Part shown: in pieces, positions 61,201-64,000 of the stretch
How positions within the stretch are numbered: position 1 is the stretch's first letter
Layout: each line of letters starts with the position of its first letter
Made by a program: the position numbers and the translations under genes
From: Pyrrhosoma nymphula
Taxonomy: Eukaryota > Arthropoda > Insecta > Odonata > Coenagrionidae
Direction: 5' to 3'
NCBI GenBank assembly: GCA_963573305.1
Contig: OY754327.1
Coordinates: 183,094,386 to 183,158,385 of the forward strand
DNA: 64,000 nt
Notes under the pieces: model-generated
Databases searched by the model: none
What the model saw: the letters and a program-made list of their open reading frames with translations, nothing else
What the model was told of the DNA's origin: nothing

Positions 61201-61458
61201 GTCGTGGCCGTGCTCTTTAAATCACTGGTGCCTATATTTTGAGATGCTGAGTTCCCCTGGTCAATCCCACCTCGGGTCATTTACTTTTTTTGTTTAATAA
61301 TTTTTACCTCCAGTTAACTCCGACTTATATATTATTTGGAAATTTAAAGAAGGAACAATTAATAAAAATTTAAAGCAATAATTAAAAAACATGATACTCG
61401 AGAAATAAACCCAACGTATCTTAAACGTCGTCGTGGCCGTGCTCTTTAAATCACTGGT
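58228..61458 (+). repeat. Segmental duplication, second copy
   Basis: Matches 53,200-56,430 at offset 5,028 with only scattered single-base differences (for example CTCGAGCAATAAAC in the first copy and CTCGAGAAATAAAC here). Similarity in monomer order ends near 56,440 and 61,460. Confidence 0.9.
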
Positions 61459-64000
61459 GCCTTTATTTTGAGATGCTGAGTTCCCCGGGTCAATCCCACC
61501 TCGGGTCATTTACTTTTTTTGTTTAATAATTTTTACCTCCAGTTAACTCCGATTTATATATTATTTGGAAATTTAAAGAAGGAACAATTAATAAAAATTT
61601 AAAGCAATAATTAAGAAACATGATACTCGAGAAATAAACCCAACGTATCTTAAACGTCGTCGTGGCCGTGCTCTTTAAATCACTGGTGCCTTTATTTTGA
61701 GATGCTGAGTTCCCCGGGTCAATCCCACCTCGGGTCATTTACTTTTTTTGTTTAATAATTTTTACCTCCAGTTAACTCCGATTTATATATTATTTGGAAA
61801 TTTAAAGAAGGAACAATTAATTAAAATTTAAAGCAATAATTAAAAAACATGATACTCGAGAAATAAATCCACCGTATCTTAAACGTCGTCGTGGCCGTGC
61901 TCGTTAAATAACTGGTGCCTTTATTTTGAGATGCTGAGTTCCCCGGGTCAATCCCAACTCGGGTCATTTACTTTTTTTGTTTAATAATTTTTACCTCCAG
62001 TTAACTCCGATTTATATATTTTTTGAAAATTTAAAGAAGGAACAATTAATAAATATTTAAAGCAATAATTAAAAAACATATTACTCGAGAAATAAACCCA
62101 ACGTATCTTAAACGTCGTCGTGGCCGTGCTCTTTAAATCACTGGTACCTTTATTTTGAGATGCTGAGTTCCCCGGGTCAATCCCACCTCGGGTCATTTAC
62201 TTTTTTTGTTTAATAATTTTACCTCCAGTTAACTCCGATTTATATATTATTTGGAAATTTAAAGAAGGAACAATTAATAAAAATTTAAAGCAATAATTAA
62301 AAAACATGATACTCGAGAAATAAACCCAACGTATCTTAAACGTCGTCGTGGCCGTGCTCTTTAAATCACTGGTGCCTTTATTTTGAGATGCTGAGTTCCC
62401 CGGGTCAATCCCACCTCGGGTCATTTACTTTTTTTGTTTAATAATTTTTACCTCCAGTTAACTCCAATTTATATATTATTTGGAAAAATAAAGAAGGAAC
62501 AATTAATAAAAATTTAAAGCAATAATTAAAAAACATGATACTCGAGAAATAAACATACCGTATCTTAAACGTCCTCGTGGCCGTGCTCTTTAAATCACTG
62601 GTGCCTTTATTTTGAGATGCTAAGTTCCCCGGGTCAATCCCACCTCGGGTCATTTACTTTTTTTGTTTAATAATTTTTACCTCCAGTTAACTCCGATTTA
62701 TATATTATTTGGAAATTTAAAGAAGGAACAATTAATAAAAATTTAAAGCAATAATTAAAAAACATGATACTCGAGAAATAAACCCAACGTATCTTAAACG
62801 TCGTCGTGGCCGTGCTCTTTAAATCATTGGTGCCTTTATTTTGAGATGCTGAGTTCCCCGGGTCAATCCCACCTCGGGACATTTACTTTTTTTGTTTAAT
62901 AATTTTTACCTCCAGTTAACTCCGATTTATATATTATTTGGAAATTTAAAGAAGGGACAATTAATAAAAATTTAAAGCAATAATTAAAAAACATGATACT
63001 CGAGAAATAAACCCAACGTATCTTAAACGTCGTCGTGGCCGTGCTCTTTAAATCACTGGTGCCTTTATTTTGAGATGCTGAGTTCCCCGGGTCAATCCCA
63101 CCTCGGGTCATTTACTTTTTTTGTTTAATAATTTTTACCTCCAGTTAACTCCAATTTATATATTTTTTGGAAAAATAAAGAAGGAACAATTAATAAAAAT
63201 TTAAAGCAATAATTAAAAAACATGATACTCGAGAAATAAACATACCGTATCTTAAACGTCCTCGTGGCCGTGCTCTTTAAATCACTGGTGCCTTTATTTT
63301 GAGATGCTAAGTTCCCCGGGTCAATCCCACCTCGGGTCATTTACTTTTTTTGTTTAATAATTTTTACCTCCAGTTAACTCCGATTTATATATTATTTGGA
63401 AATTTAAAGAAGGAACAATTAATAAAAATTTAAAGCAATAATTAAAAAACATGATACTCGAGAAATAAACCCAACGTATCTTAAACGTCGTCGTGGCCGT
63501 GCTCTTTAAATCACTGGTGCCTTTATTTTGAGATGCTGGGTTCCCCGGGTCAATCCCACCTCGGGTCATTTACTTTTTTTGTTTAATAATTTTTACCTCC
63601 AGTTAACTCCGATTTATATATTATTTGGAAATTTAAAGAAGGAACAGCTAATAAAAATTTAAAGCAATAATTAAAAAACATGATACTCGAGAAATAAACC
63701 CAACGTATCTTAAACGTCGTCGTGGCCGTGCCCTTTAAATCACTGGTGCCTTTATTTTGAGATGCTGAGTTCCCCGGGTCAATCCCACCTCGGGTCATTT
63801 ACTTTTTTTGCTTAATACTTTTACCTCAAGTTAACTCCGATTTATATATTATTTGGAAATTTAAAGAAGGAACAATTAATAAAAATTTAAAGCAATAATT
63901 AAAAAACATGATACTCGAGAAATAAACCCAACGTATCTTAAACGTGGTCGTGGCCGTGCTCTTTAAATCACTGGTGCCTTTATTTTGAAATGCTGAGTTC

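Larger units (their letters stand above)
21466..64000 (+). repeat. Satellite array, about 185 head-to-tail monomers of ~229 bp
   Basis: Near-identical units repeat without interruption to the window end, all in one orientation. A core monomer contains GATACTCGAGAAATAAAC, CTTAAACGTCGTCGTGGCCG, AATCACTGGTGCCTTTATTT, GTTCCCCGGGTCAATCCCAC, a T7 run, CCTCCAGTTAACTCCGATTT and GAAGGAACAATTAATAAAAA. Most units are 229 bp. Some are 231 (two extra C after TTTTTACC) or 232 (extra AAT before ACTCGAG). Most core units carry single CTCGAG and CCCGGG sites. Each unit has a minus-strand open frame of about 71 codons, but 229 is not a multiple of three and each frame closes within its unit. The size and uniformity suggest heterochromatic, possibly centromeric or subtelomeric, satellite; location cannot be told from sequence. 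Confidence 0.97.

Noticed and set aside
21466..64000. More than a hundred minus-strand open frames of about 71 codons (starting MTRGGIDPGNSA) that could look like a tandem gene family
   Set aside because: They are one frame of a homogenised 229-bp satellite. The unit length is not a multiple of three, every frame stops within its own unit, changes fall at all codon positions, indel variants only alter the end, and no splice or promoter signal favours that strand.
21466..64000. CRISPR-like regular repeats
   Set aside because: Units are about 229 bp with no short repeat/unique spacer structure, and the genome is eukaryotic.
21466..64000. A CENP-B-box-like motif that would mark the satellite as centromeric
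   Set aside because: No sequence resembling the CENP-B box core (TTCG....A..CGGG) was found in the core monomer, so centromere identity is not claimed.

Overview
The window looks like nuclear DNA from an arthropod, most likely an insect. It is AT-rich and has no compact genes. It carries decayed eukaryotic transposons (a copia-type retrotransposon, several copies of one non-LTR retrotransposon family, a piggyBac transposase, and short DNA transposons with intact target-site duplications). The right two thirds is one tandem satellite array. The organism is inferred only from these transposon types; no host gene was recognised, so the species is unknown.

Region 1, about 1-21,465, is single-copy-like DNA packed with transposon remnants. 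Candidate exons sit at 607-701 and 1,273-1,393 (a duplicated intron plus exon), at 1,923-2,055 and 3,827-3,956 (which join in phase), and at 13,694-13,835, 14,309-14,444 and 15,004-15,132 (an intron segment present three times). They may belong to one or two plus-strand transcripts of unknown function. Several have stops or frame slips, so they could also be decaying or noncoding exons. Between them lie a 306-bp hAT-like element with a perfect 8-bp duplication (3,338-3,643), a copia remnant (about 4,320-5,120, minus), LINE remnants (5,435-5,828, 7,395-7,890 and 8,885-9,365, all minus) and a piggyBac remnant (about 7,901-8,873, minus). Further right are a palindrome-rich element with inverted ends (16,259-17,910) and a 1.55-kb element flanked by TTAA (18,425-19,977).

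Region 2, about 21,466 to the window end, is a head-to-tail satellite of roughly 185 monomers of about 229 bp, all in one orientation, and its right edge is not reached. The outermost 2.3 kb on the left holds divergent monomers; the interior is highly uniform. Variant monomers recur in fixed order, giving a nested history of block duplications (offsets 3,220, about 6,432 to 5,970, 5,028, 10,378 and 16,302 bp) and a local 458-bp dimer. Every monomer has a short minus-strand open frame of about 71 codons, but this results from the repeat being uniform and is not treated as a gene.

The most interesting signal is inside the satellite monomer. It contains an A-box-like segment, 53 bp later a B-box (perfect to GWTCRANNC in edge monomers), and then a run of seven T. 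This is the layout of a tRNA-type RNA polymerase III unit with tRNA-Ser/Leu-like spacing. The satellite may therefore have grown from a tRNA-derived SINE-like sequence. The B-box is intact in the edge monomers but carries one base change in most interior monomers.
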